DNA of 64,000 nucleotides from NCBI GenBank assembly GCA_964466115.1, contig CAYXMH010000002.1, positions 124,001 through 188,000 on the forward strand. Direction: 5' to 3'. Below are positions 8,271-16,451 of the stretch, piece after piece; the first letter of the stretch is position 1, and each line of letters starts with the position of its first letter. The translations under genes were made by a program, and so were the position numbers. Below the pieces are notes generated by a model. The model was not told the DNA's origin and searched no databases. It saw only the letters and a list, made by a program, of their open reading frames with translations. Source of the stretch: Pseudolysobacter sp964466115. GTDB taxonomy: Bacteria > Pseudomonadota > Gammaproteobacteria > Xanthomonadales > Rhodanobacteraceae.

Positions 8271-9362
8271 CTACAGACTGTCCATGAACTTCGCGATGGC
8301 CGCACCAAACCGTTCAATGTCCACCAAGAACGAATCATGCCCTTGAATCGACGGCAGCGCGGCAAAATCAACATGCGTGCCAGCCACTTTTAACCCTTCG
8401 GCAATCTCACGCTGTTGTTCAATTGGAAACAGGATATCGGTGCTAACGCCGATCACCAGTGCGCGCTCGGCGCGCATAGCGGCAAGGCCGGCTTCCATAT
8501 TGCCACCGTAATCGGCCAGGTCAAACCAATCCATCGCGCGCGATAAGTACAAATAACAATTCGGATCGAAACTGCCGACAAAGCGCCGCGCATGCCCTTC
8601 CAGATACGATTCGATTTGGAATTCCGGCGCAAAGGCGTGCGGGTGCTCGACTGCCATGCGGGTGCGGCCAAAACGTTCGCGCCATTCCTGTGCCGAACGG
8701 TAGGTGATCACCCCAAGCTTGCGCGCCAGGCGCATACCGTGTTCAGGCCAAGCGTTGGCGCTGTATTGGCCGTTTTGCCAGTTCGGATCAAGCCGAATGG
8801 CTTCGCGCTGCAGCGAGCGCAGCCCAATGGCAAACGGCAACGCATGGGGTGCGGTTGAGATCAGCACCAAATTGCGCGCAACGCCGGGGAATTGCACTGC
8901 GTAAGCCTGCGCGCTCATACCCCCCATCGAGGGTCCGACCAAGGCGTGCAGCCGTTCGATATTAAGATGCCGCACCAAAGCGTGAGCCGATCGGGCGATG
9001 TCTTCAAGTGCTAACTCGGGAAATGTCAGCCGATAGGGCTCACCACTGGCGGGATTGATCGATGCAGGACCGGTCGAGCCTTTGCAACTGCCCAACGAAT
9101 TGACGCAGATCACGAAGAGCTTATCGGTGTCGATCGGTTTACCCGGGCCAATAATCCCCTCCCACCAGCCAGGATCGGGGTTGTCGGCATTGGCGGCAGC
9201 ATGCGCATTCGGAGACAATCCGGTTAAAACCAACACCGCATTGCTGCGCGCCGTATTGATTTCGCCCCAGGTCTCATACGCCAGTTGAGCGTGGCGCAAT
9301 TCACCGCCCCGATGCATGCTAAACGGCGATGGCAGGTTAAAATAACGCCTTGCGTCGGCCAT
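8271..9362 (-). CDS. MetX-family acyltransferase, probably serine O-succinyltransferase
   Basis: A 363-residue alpha/beta-hydrolase of the homoserine O-acetyltransferase (MetX) family. Nucleophile Ser is in VGPSMGGMSAQ; the acid and His are in GVSTDILFP and IQGHDSF. The text CVNSLGSCKGSTGPASINP and the LYLSRAMDWFDL block match the Xanthomonadales subgroup that was shown to act as L-serine O-succinyltransferase in an alternative cysteine route, rather than on homoserine. Specificity cannot be proved from sequence by eye; homoserine acylation remains the alternative. Cysteine dioxygenase follows in the same direction, which fits a cysteine role. Confidence 0.85.
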   Translation of the reverse strand: MADARRYFNLPSPFSMHRGGELRHAQLAYETWGEINTARSNAVLVLTGLSPNAHAAANADNPDPGWWEGIIGPGKPIDTDKLFVICVNSLGSCKGSTGPASINPASGEPYRLTFPELALEDIARSAHALVRHLNIERLHALVGPSMGGMSAQAYAVQFPGVARNLVLISTAPHALPFAIGLRSLQREAIRLDPNWQNGQYSANAWPEHGMRLARKLGVITYRSAQEWRERFGRTRMAVEHPHAFAPEFQIESYLEGHARRFVGSFDPNCYLYLSRAMDWFDLADYGGNMEAGLAAMRAERALVIGVSTDILFPIEQQREIAEGLKVAGTHVDFAALPSIQGHDSFLVDIERFGAAIAKFMDSL

Positions 9363-9495
9363 GATCGAATCGCCGTGTTGGAATCAGAATGAAGATAAGC
9401 ACCCGCTTTAGAGCCGCGACTTTATACTGCGTGCCCCTCTTCGCCAAGACTTGCGTTCGCTGTAGGCACTTGTTAGGGATCTTGCGTCATTTTCC

Positions 9496-10164
9496 ATGTT
9501 TGCCAATTCACGCCAAGTTTTCAGCTCCCAAAGCCTAGTCCACCCGCGATTACGGCACGTGGTTGCTAAACATTTCGCCACGCCGTATCGTCGCCCGGTC
9601 GCCACTACCGGCGATGCCGCTTTCGCTTGCCTATTGGCTGAAATTGAACACAATCCGCGGCCATTGATCTTGGATTCGGGTTGCGGCACGGGGGAAAGCA
9701 CCTACGGATTGGCACGGCATTGGCCAGATCATTGGGTGATTGGCATCGATAAATCGACAGCACGCCTTAGCCAAAGTCGCACCACCAACCCGAACACCCC
9801 AAAGAACGCGCTTTTGCTGAATTGCGATTTGGTCGATTTTTGGCAGCTGATGGAAAAAGCCGGTTTGCGTTGTTCGCGTCATTACCTGTACTACCCAAAT
9901 CCGTGGCCAAAACCGGAACACTTGATGCGCCGCTGGCACGCACACCCGGTGTTTCCTAGCGTGATCGCACTGGGTGGAGTGTTGGAGCTGCGTTGCAATT
10001 GGCGCATTTACGCGGAAGAATTCGCATCGGCGCTGCAGTGCATTGATCGATTAGCAACGATTGAGGCGCTGTCGGGGCAGCCACCGGTAACGCCATTTGA
10101 ACGCAAATACGCCGCATCAAAGCATTCATTGTGGCGTTGCATAGTCAATTTGGAAATCCCTTAA
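9496..10164 (+). CDS. TrmB-like tRNA (guanine-N7) methyltransferase family protein
   Basis: A 222-residue SAM-dependent methyltransferase. SAM-binding motif I is ILDSGCGTGESTYGLA, motif II-like VIGIDKS. TrmB features are YYPNPWPKPEHLMRRW (substrate/catalytic loop) and the C-terminal TPFERKY, which corresponds to the TxFE/K motif. TrmB makes m7G46 in tRNA. The protein differs somewhat from canonical TrmB (for example no GxxxPxDIE-like N-terminal block), so a TrmB paralogue with another RNA substrate is possible. Divergent from the acyltransferase and followed 31 bases later by the TerB-like gene. Confidence 0.75.
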   Translation: MFANSRQVFSSQSLVHPRLRHVVAKHFATPYRRPVATTGDAAFACLLAEIEHNPRPLILDSGCGTGESTYGLARHWPDHWVIGIDKSTARLSQSRTTNPNTPKNALLLNCDLVDFWQLMEKAGLRCSRHYLYYPNPWPKPEHLMRRWHAHPVFPSVIALGGVLELRCNWRIYAEEFASALQCIDRLATIEALSGQPPVTPFERKYAASKHSLWRCIVNLEIP

Positions 10165-10195
10165 ATCCTTCTCTGCGCAATCACGGGTAACAGAT

Positions 10196-10690
10196 ATGAA
10201 CGCCACTTCCCCAAGCAAACCCGGTAGCGGCATCGGCACGGTACTGCGCGAGTTGCGCACGGCACTGGGCGAAATCGTATTGGGTGGTGAACTTGATGCC
10301 AATCACAGCGTTTTTATCCAAACTTTATTCGGCTTGCTCGGATATTTGGCGCGCGCCGATAGCCTGGTCGGCATCGAAGAAGCGGAATTCACCAATCGCC
10401 TAATGGATGATCTTCAATTACCAACGAAGGGCCGCAAGTTAGCGCAGCAGGCGTTCACGCAAGGTTGCCAGCGGCAAATTGATATCGATGCGGAACTCAA
10501 GCGCGTTCTTTCAAGCTTTCCCAAAGGCTCGAAGGAAATCGACCGTTTGTACAACAGCTTGATCCGCCTGGCCGCAATCGATGGAAAAGTTCGAGCACCC
10601 GAACGTATGTTTTTAGATAAAGTAACAATTGGACTTGGATATAATGAAACAAAGCTAAATCAACGCCTGCACGCATTAATAAAAAATTAA
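10196..10690 (+). CDS. TerB-like helical protein
   Basis: A 164-residue all-helical protein similar to the TerB/DjlA N-terminal domain: LFGLLGYLARADSLVGIEEAEF and LIRLAAIDGKVRAPERMFLDK, each with the acidic loop A-x-D-G/S that in TerB domains binds metal. No J domain is present, unlike DjlA. Such domains are tied to membrane or stress functions, but no specific role is assigned here. Possibly cotranscribed with the TrmB-like gene. Confidence 0.65.
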   Translation: MNATSPSKPGSGIGTVLRELRTALGEIVLGGELDANHSVFIQTLFGLLGYLARADSLVGIEEAEFTNRLMDDLQLPTKGRKLAQQAFTQGCQRQIDIDAELKRVLSSFPKGSKEIDRLYNSLIRLAAIDGKVRAPERMFLDKVTIGLGYNETKLNQRLHALIKN

Positions 10691-10826
10691 CACCAATTGC
10701 AAACACAGTTGCCGGGTCCCTTCCCCGTGTCAACGTTTTTACTTGTGCAGCGTTTGAAGTCGACGTGAGTTGAGGTTCTCGGTAGAGAACACGCTCCCGC
10801 TTCCAAACTTAAGCAGGTACTTGCAC

Positions 10827-13550
10827 ATGGCTATTCATAGACGTGTACTGCTGGTCTGCATCCTACCTTTCCTTAGCGCATTGCCCTCCCCGGCGCAAAA
10901 TGTATGGCCGAACTGGGAAAGCGCGCACGTCCATCCGATCGCAACCACCCCGTCGGGTATGCGCTTATTAGCCGTGAATACCGCCGATCAGCGCGTGGAA
11001 ATGTTCGATCTGTCCGGCGATGCCAGCTTGCCACGGGCGATGACGTCCATCGCGGTTGGATTGGAGCCAATTAGCGTGCGCACACGCAGCGACAGCGAGG
11101 CGTGGGTGGTTAATCAGTTATCCGATAGCATTAGCGTTATTGATCTATCCAGTGGGCGGGTAACGTATACCTTGCATACCGGCGATGAACCCGCCGATGT
11201 GGTCTTTGCCGGAACGCCGCAGCGCGCATTTGTATCTATCGCACAGCTCAATCAGGTGTGGGTGTACGACCCGGAAAACTTAACTAGTGCACCGATAACA
11301 GTTTCACTGCAAGGGCGGCAACCACGCGCATTGGCGGCGAGTACCGATGGCCGCAAAGTATACGTCGCGTTTTTCCAATCGGGAAATTTAAGCACGCTGG
11401 TCAGCCAGACCGATGTATCAAATTCGGCGGGCCCTTATGGCGGGGTTAATCCACCGCCAAACGCCGGCAATGCATTCAATCCACCCCAAGCCTCGGGCTT
11501 AAGCACACCACCCCCGGTCGCACAGATTGTGCGACGCAATACCAGTGGCGCTTGGCTTGATGATAACAATCGCGATTGGTCATCGTTTATCACCTGGAAC
11601 CTGCTCGACCATGACATCGCGGTGATTGACGTCGCGAGTCTGGCGGTTAGCTATGTCGATGGATTAATGACAACCGTGATGGCGCTCGGCGTGAAACCGG
11701 ACGGACGCGTCGCTGCCGTCGGCACCGAAGCATTGAACCAAATTCGTTTCGAGCCGAATGTGCAAAGCATTTTTATCCAGGCGCGCATCGGCTCATTCGA
11801 TCCAAGCGCGATCGGGGCGGTCGAGATCGCCGATCTTAATCCGCACCTGGATTACAGCGTTCGCAGCGTTCCCACGGCCACGCGCCTGCAAGCCATCGGC
11901 GATCCCCGAGCGATACTTTGGCACCCTAGCAGCGGCAATGCCTACGTGTCAGGAATGGGGTCCAATAATATCATCGTCACCGATGCCAGCGGCGCGCGGC
12001 TCGGGCGAATCGAGGTCGGCGCCGGCCCGACCGGCTTGGCGTTCAATGGCGATGGTTCGCGTTTGTATGTGTTGAACAAGTTTGACGCCAGCCTTTCGGT
12101 GATCGATACCACAGCGCAGATGGAACTCAATCGGGTGCATTGGTTTGATCCAACGCCGCAGGAAGTAAAGCAAGGCCGTCCCTTGCTTTACGATACCCAC
12201 GCCACCAGCGGCCTTGGCCAAGCTTCATGCGCCAGCTGCCACATCGACGCACGCAGCGATTTTCTGGGATGGGATCTTGGCAATCCGCAAGGAGAAATGA
12301 AAACGGTCAATCAACCGTGCCGGCAAGGACAAACCTGTCAACCTTGGCATCCGATGAAGGGGCCGATGGTAACGCAAACCTTGCAAGGCATCGTTGGCAA
12401 CGGCCCCATGCATTGGCGCGGCGACAAGGAAAATCTTGCCGCTTTCGCGCCGGCTTTCGTCGGACTGCAGGGAATGGATGCGCAGCCCGATACAACGCAA
12501 CTGCAGCAGTTCGAGAATTTTATATCGACGGTTCGCTACCCACCGAACCCCAACCGCAATACCGATGGTAGTTTGCCCACCACTGTGGCGGTATCCAACG
12601 GTCAGGGCGATCCAAGCAACGGCTTAAACGTGTTTCAGACGTTGCCGGTGCTTGCCGGCGGTTTGACCTGCCAGGACTGCCACGCCCTACCGAAGGGAAC
12701 CAGTGGAGAAATAGACGACCCGCAATTGCCGCTGGCGCCACAGGGCATGAAACAAGCACAGTTGCGCGGCTTGTGGAAGAAAACCGGATGGAATAAAGCC
12801 AGCCAAACAAACACCATCGGCTTTGGTTTCAACAGCAACTCCGAATTCGACACGTTGGGTGCTTTGCTGGTGGCTGGATTTAATTTCGGCGCTCCAACGC
12901 AAGCGCTGCAAAGGCGACGCGACGTTGAAGCGTTTTTGCTGACCTTTGACACCGAAACACCCGCGGCCGTCGGCCAACAAATTACCTTCGATGGCAGCAA
13001 TAACAGCAGTGATGCCGCGCAACTGAATAGCTATCTTGCGCTGGCCGATAACGGCAGCGTTGCCATCATCGCCAAGGCAGTGCGCGATGGACGCGAACAC
13101 GGCTGGGTGTACGCCACACACTCGATTATGCTGGAGGATCGCGAAAACAGAATCATCACTCCCGATGCTTTACGGCTATCAGCCGAAACAGGAAGTGAAG
13201 TGACATTTACCGTCATCGCGCCATTCACGCAATACCGCGCCGGTGTCGATCGCGATGCCGATGGCTACTTCGATGGCGATGAAATTGCCCATGGCAGCAA
13301 CCCTGCGGATGCGGCCTCGGTGCCGAGCGGATTCTGTCGGCCCGATTTTAATTCAGACGGCAAACTCGACTCGAGCGACTTCGAGGGTTTCACCGCCGCC
13401 TACAATTCCGGCAGCGTCACGGCCAATTACGACCATTCGCTCAATGCCAGTGGACTGCCCGATATTACCGCCGCTGATCTTGCCACATACCAGAACGATT
13501 ATCAGCAAGGCTGTAATACCCTGGTGTTCCAAAACGGATTCGATGGATAA
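10827..13550 (+). CDS. Secreted YVTN-propeller protein with two c-haem motifs and a calcium-binding tail
   Basis: A 907-residue exported protein. ATG 10827 is chosen because it begins the signal peptide MAIHRRVLLVCILPFLSALP. Residues ~50-450 are beta-propeller repeats of YVTN type (VNQLSDSISVIDLSSG, VLNKFDASLSVIDTT). CASCH at 468-472 and CQDCH at 615-619 are haem c sites, within a region resembling di-haem cytochrome c peroxidase/MauG relatives (HPMKGPMVTQTLQGIVG, MHWRGD). The tail has EF-hand or dockerin-like calcium loops DRDADGYFDGDE and DFNSDGKLDSSDF. It probably works in the periplasm or outside the cell as a redox enzyme; the substrate is unknown. Confidence 0.8.
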   Translation: MAIHRRVLLVCILPFLSALPSPAQNVWPNWESAHVHPIATTPSGMRLLAVNTADQRVEMFDLSGDASLPRAMTSIAVGLEPISVRTRSDSEAWVVNQLSDSISVIDLSSGRVTYTLHTGDEPADVVFAGTPQRAFVSIAQLNQVWVYDPENLTSAPITVSLQGRQPRALAASTDGRKVYVAFFQSGNLSTLVSQTDVSNSAGPYGGVNPPPNAGNAFNPPQASGLSTPPPVAQIVRRNTSGAWLDDNNRDWSSFITWNLLDHDIAVIDVASLAVSYVDGLMTTVMALGVKPDGRVAAVGTEALNQIRFEPNVQSIFIQARIGSFDPSAIGAVEIADLNPHLDYSVRSVPTATRLQAIGDPRAILWHPSSGNAYVSGMGSNNIIVTDASGARLGRIEVGAGPTGLAFNGDGSRLYVLNKFDASLSVIDTTAQMELNRVHWFDPTPQEVKQGRPLLYDTHATSGLGQASCASCHIDARSDFLGWDLGNPQGEMKTVNQPCRQGQTCQPWHPMKGPMVTQTLQGIVGNGPMHWRGDKENLAAFAPAFVGLQGMDAQPDTTQLQQFENFISTVRYPPNPNRNTDGSLPTTVAVSNGQGDPSNGLNVFQTLPVLAGGLTCQDCHALPKGTSGEIDDPQLPLAPQGMKQAQLRGLWKKTGWNKASQTNTIGFGFNSNSEFDTLGALLVAGFNFGAPTQALQRRRDVEAFLLTFDTETPAAVGQQITFDGSNNSSDAAQLNSYLALADNGSVAIIAKAVRDGREHGWVYATHSIMLEDRENRIITPDALRLSAETGSEVTFTVIAPFTQYRAGVDRDADGYFDGDEIAHGSNPADAASVPSGFCRPDFNSDGKLDSSDFEGFTAAYNSGSVTANYDHSLNASGLPDITAADLATYQNDYQQGCNTLVFQNGFDG

Positions 13551-13643
13551 TCTCGTTTCCCCCGCCATTTTCGCGTAAACGGGAATGACGGCGCCATGAG
13601 GTAGAATACCAATCCACCGTTAGCGCCATCGGCTCGCGTACAA

Positions 13644-14885
13644 TTGCACATGGCTCACAAAAGCGATCTGCCCTGGGATCATTTGTTACTGGATTGCCGG
13701 TTGGCAAGTTTGTGCAATGGTCTGAATGATTTTGGCATTATAGAAAATGCGGCATTGGCCTGGCGCAATGGCACGATCGTTTTTGCCGCGGCGCAATCCA
13801 GTCTACCGAACACCGCTGCGCAACTGGCTCAGCACGTCGAATCGGTCGCTGGGGCGTTAGTCACACCCGGACTGATCGACTGCCATACCCATTTGGTATT
13901 CGCCGGAGATCGCGCGCAAGAATTCGAAGCGCGCTTAAATGGCGCAAGTTACGAGCAAATAGCCAAAAACGGCGGCGGCATCGTATCAACCGTGAAACAA
14001 ACACGAACAGCCAGCGAAGAGGCGTTGTTCAATCAGAGTGTTCCGCGCGCACGCGCCTTATTGCGCGACGGCGTTACAACATTGGAAATTAAGTCCGGAT
14101 ACGGCCTTGATTTGGCCAGCGAATGCAAAATGCTGCACGTTGCGCGCCGGATCGGCACTGAGCTTGGCATGACGGTGCGCACAACATTTCTTGGCGCCCA
14201 TTGCGTACCACCCGAGTTTCAGCAGCGCAAAGCGGAGTATTTGGATTTGCTGTGCAACGAGATGCTGCCCGCGGTTGCAAATCAAGGATTGGCCGATGCG
14301 GTCGACGCTTATTGCGAGACCATCGCCTTCACGACGCAAGAAATCAGGCGCCTATTTCACGAAGCCACCCGTTTGGGTTTGCGTGTGAAGTTGCATGCCG
14401 ATCAGCTTAGCGATTCTTCGGGGGCCGCCTTGGCGGCTGAATGCAATGCACTGTCGGCCGATCATCTTGAGTACACCAATCCACAGGGAATACAAGCGCT
14501 GGCCACCTCCGGAACTGTGGCGGTGCTGCTTCCGGGCGCATTTTATGCGCTGCGCGAAACCCGCGCACCGCCGATTGCACAGATGCGCGCGGCCGGTGTA
14601 GCAATGGCGATTGCCACCGATCTTAATCCCGGCACTTCGCCATTGTTGTCGTTGCGACAGGCATTGAATCAAGCTTGCATCTTGTTTCGCCTAACGCCAT
14701 TGGAAGCCCTGCACGGCGCAACGACACATGCAGCCAAGGCATTGGGCCTGACGGATCGGGGCACCCTGGCGATCGGCCAACGCGCAGATGTGGCGGTATG
14801 GGATGTAGAAAGCCCCGCCGAATTAATGTATTGGATGGGGGGAAGTCTTGCGCGGCGCGTGTTTATCAACGGATGCGAGGTCTAA
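13644..14885 (+). CDS. hutI: Imidazolonepropionase
   Basis: A 413-residue amidohydrolase that opens 4-imidazolone-5-propionate to N-formimino-glutamate, the third step of histidine degradation. Metal ligands are in LIDCHTHLVFAGDR, with further family blocks EIKSGYGLD, GAHCVPPEF, KLHADQLSDS, SADHLE and ATDLNPGTSP. Length is normal. ATG 13650 is an alternative start two codons later. No other hut genes are in the window, so the pathway must be completed elsewhere. The terminator hairpin at 14910 lies 25 bases after its stop. Confidence 0.93.
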   Translation: MHMAHKSDLPWDHLLLDCRLASLCNGLNDFGIIENAALAWRNGTIVFAAAQSSLPNTAAQLAQHVESVAGALVTPGLIDCHTHLVFAGDRAQEFEARLNGASYEQIAKNGGGIVSTVKQTRTASEEALFNQSVPRARALLRDGVTTLEIKSGYGLDLASECKMLHVARRIGTELGMTVRTTFLGAHCVPPEFQQRKAEYLDLLCNEMLPAVANQGLADAVDAYCETIAFTTQEIRRLFHEATRLGLRVKLHADQLSDSSGAALAAECNALSADHLEYTNPQGIQALATSGTVAVLLPGAFYALRETRAPPIAQMRAAGVAMAIATDLNPGTSPLLSLRQALNQACILFRLTPLEALHGATTHAAKALGLTDRGTLAIGQRADVAVWDVESPAELMYWMGGSLARRVFINGCEV

Positions 14886-14909
14886 ACCGCGCTCACCCTT
14901 CCAAAGCAA

Positions 14910-14934
14910 AACGCCCCCAATAAACGGGGGCGTT
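14910..14934 (-). terminator. Rho-independent terminator, bTHX gene (possibly shared with hutI)
   Basis: Nine-base perfect arms AACGCCCCC and GGGGGCGTT enclose a 7-base loop. Read leftward, the hairpin is followed by TTTTGCTTT, so it terminates the bTHX transcript; read rightward it ends hutI without a clear T-tract. Confidence 0.8.
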
Positions 14935-14957
14935 GGCAATCAAATCTTAAGTCCCGC

Positions 14958-15161
14958 TTAAGCGGACGCTTTCTTCGCAGGCGCCTTCTTCACGGCTGGC
15001 GCGGCTTTCTTAACAGCGGGCTTCGACGCCGCAGTTTTCGATGCGGATGATTTTGTCACCGCAGACTTCGTTACCACTTTTTTCGCGGTATGCGTACGCA
15101 CATTGCCGTAGCTGCGGATGGCGGTTTTGCCTTTGCGGGTCTTGCGGTCGCCTCTACCCAT
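14958..15161 (-). CDS. Small ribosomal subunit protein bTHX with Ala/Lys-rich tail
   Basis: A 67-residue basic protein. The first ~25 residues (MGRGDRKTRKGKTAIRSYG) are the bTHX (S31/Thx) family, which sits in the head of the 30S subunit in Thermus and is found in many Proteobacteria and Bacteroidetes. The rest is a low-complexity Lys/Ala/Ser tail (VKKAAPAVKKAPAKKASA) like histone H1-type tails. ATG 15161 is chosen because AAAGGAG is seven bases upstream and the family always begins MGRGD. Confidence 0.88.
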   Translation of the reverse strand: MGRGDRKTRKGKTAIRSYGNVRTHTAKKVVTKSAVTKSSASKTAASKPAVKKAAPAVKKAPAKKASA

Positions 15162-15287
15162 GGAAACTCCTTTAAAGAAAATCAAGCTGCAAAGACCGCG
15201 AAGCATAACAGTGTTGCGTAAAAGCGCAAGCTAGCGCCGGAATAATCTGCTAGCCGCAGCGTGCCACATCGCGCAATTACCGGTCGG

Positions 15288-16115
15288 CTACTCCAAACCG
15301 CTCGCAAAAATCGGATCGCACGGCGCATACCAAGGAATAAACCCAGTGGCGGTATCCCATTGGGCATTATCGATTGGATCCAAGGAGTTTGGACAAACAC
15401 TGGAAAGGGAGGACATCAAATTATTCGGAGCTGGAGGATCGGGTAAAATGCCGTGCAGTTCGTTATGAGCGATGCGATAGCGATGCAATGCAGACAACCC
15501 GGTTAATGCCGGAATCGATCCGGTTAAATAGTTATAACTGACATCAAAACTCTGAAGAATGGATAGCCCCGATAACGACGGCAAAGGACCGGTTAGCAAG
15601 TTGTCGTGCACAGAGAAACCGAATAAATCCGTATTTAATGCCAGGGAAGGAATACTTCCGGTCAGCTGATTCGAATCGAGCGCCAAATTGCTTAGATGAG
15701 GCCAATTACCAAGCGTAGGAATAGATCCCGATAAGCGGTTACTGGTAAGAACCAAGACGCTTAGAGTAGAGATGGAAGTCAAGGTCGTGGGGATGCTTCC
15801 ACTTAACTGGTTTACTGGCAGTAACAGACTTCTGAGCTGCGTTAACTGTCCAATTTCGGGTGGAATCGTACCCACCAAATTGTCATTCGTTAAACTAACA
15901 CCTATCACGTTCGTTTCATCCATATTGCAGGTAATGCCGTACCAAGTGCATTCCGTGCCTGGCACCCCGAGCCAACCCGTATTGACAGCCCAACCCGCCC
16001 CCGCAGTGCTGGTGTAAAGAGAAATTAAAGCGTCTCGTTCCGATGGGGGAATTGCGGCCAAAGCTTGCCCAACAGCACTCAGTGATAACAATAACAACAC
16101 TCTCCCTCGACACAT
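15288..16115 (-). CDS. Secreted leucine-rich-repeat protein, plant-type repeats
   Basis: A 275-residue exported protein: signal peptide (GRVLLLLSLSAVGQALA), an N-terminal cap like plant LRRNT (ERDALISLY, then a Trp-rich block with two Cys, TECTWYGITCN), about six LRRs of the plant-specific form LxxLxLxxNxLxGxIP (for example LSVLVLTSNRLSGSIP, LSNLALDSNQLTGSIP), and a short C-terminal cap with two Cys. ATG 16115 is supported by AAGGAG eight bases upstream. LRRs bind proteins or glycans; the partner is unknown. No membrane anchor follows. Confidence 0.85.
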   Translation of the reverse strand: MCRGRVLLLLSLSAVGQALAAIPPSERDALISLYTSTAGAGWAVNTGWLGVPGTECTWYGITCNMDETNVIGVSLTNDNLVGTIPPEIGQLTQLRSLLLPVNQLSGSIPTTLTSISTLSVLVLTSNRLSGSIPTLGNWPHLSNLALDSNQLTGSIPSLALNTDLFGFSVHDNLLTGPLPSLSGLSILQSFDVSYNYLTGSIPALTGLSALHRYRIAHNELHGILPDPPAPNNLMSSLSSVCPNSLDPIDNAQWDTATGFIPWYAPCDPIFASGLE

Positions 16116-16451
16116 AATCAAAGCTCCTTAAGGATTATTAAATAACCTACTCGCCGCAGCACGGTGCGTTCTCGAACACGTATGGACTGCAACTTCCCAC
16201 ACACCCAATAGCCATTTTTACAGATCTCAGCTTAACGCAAGCCAATAAACAGTGAAGATCGCATGCACCGCAACCTCCCCGGTGTTTGGCACTTGTCAGC
16301 GCCGTCGTAAAAACAATTGATCATGGGCATGCACGAACTGAGCTCACTCTTACGTATTAGTAGATCAAGAGCGGTCCTCGTTTAGCGGTGGAACTCTCAA
16401 CATCGTAGCCACCGGCTTGGAACGACGTTCTTAGGTATTGCGGAATCTAGT
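16116..16451. other. Divergent intergenic region, 336 bases
   Basis: Separates the LRR gene and the M4 protease gene, which point away from each other. It must hold both promoters. No coding frame, RNA gene or clear operator was recognised. Confidence 0.4.

Noticed and set aside
13644..14885. A hut operon
   Set aside because: Only hutI is present; neighbours are unrelated.
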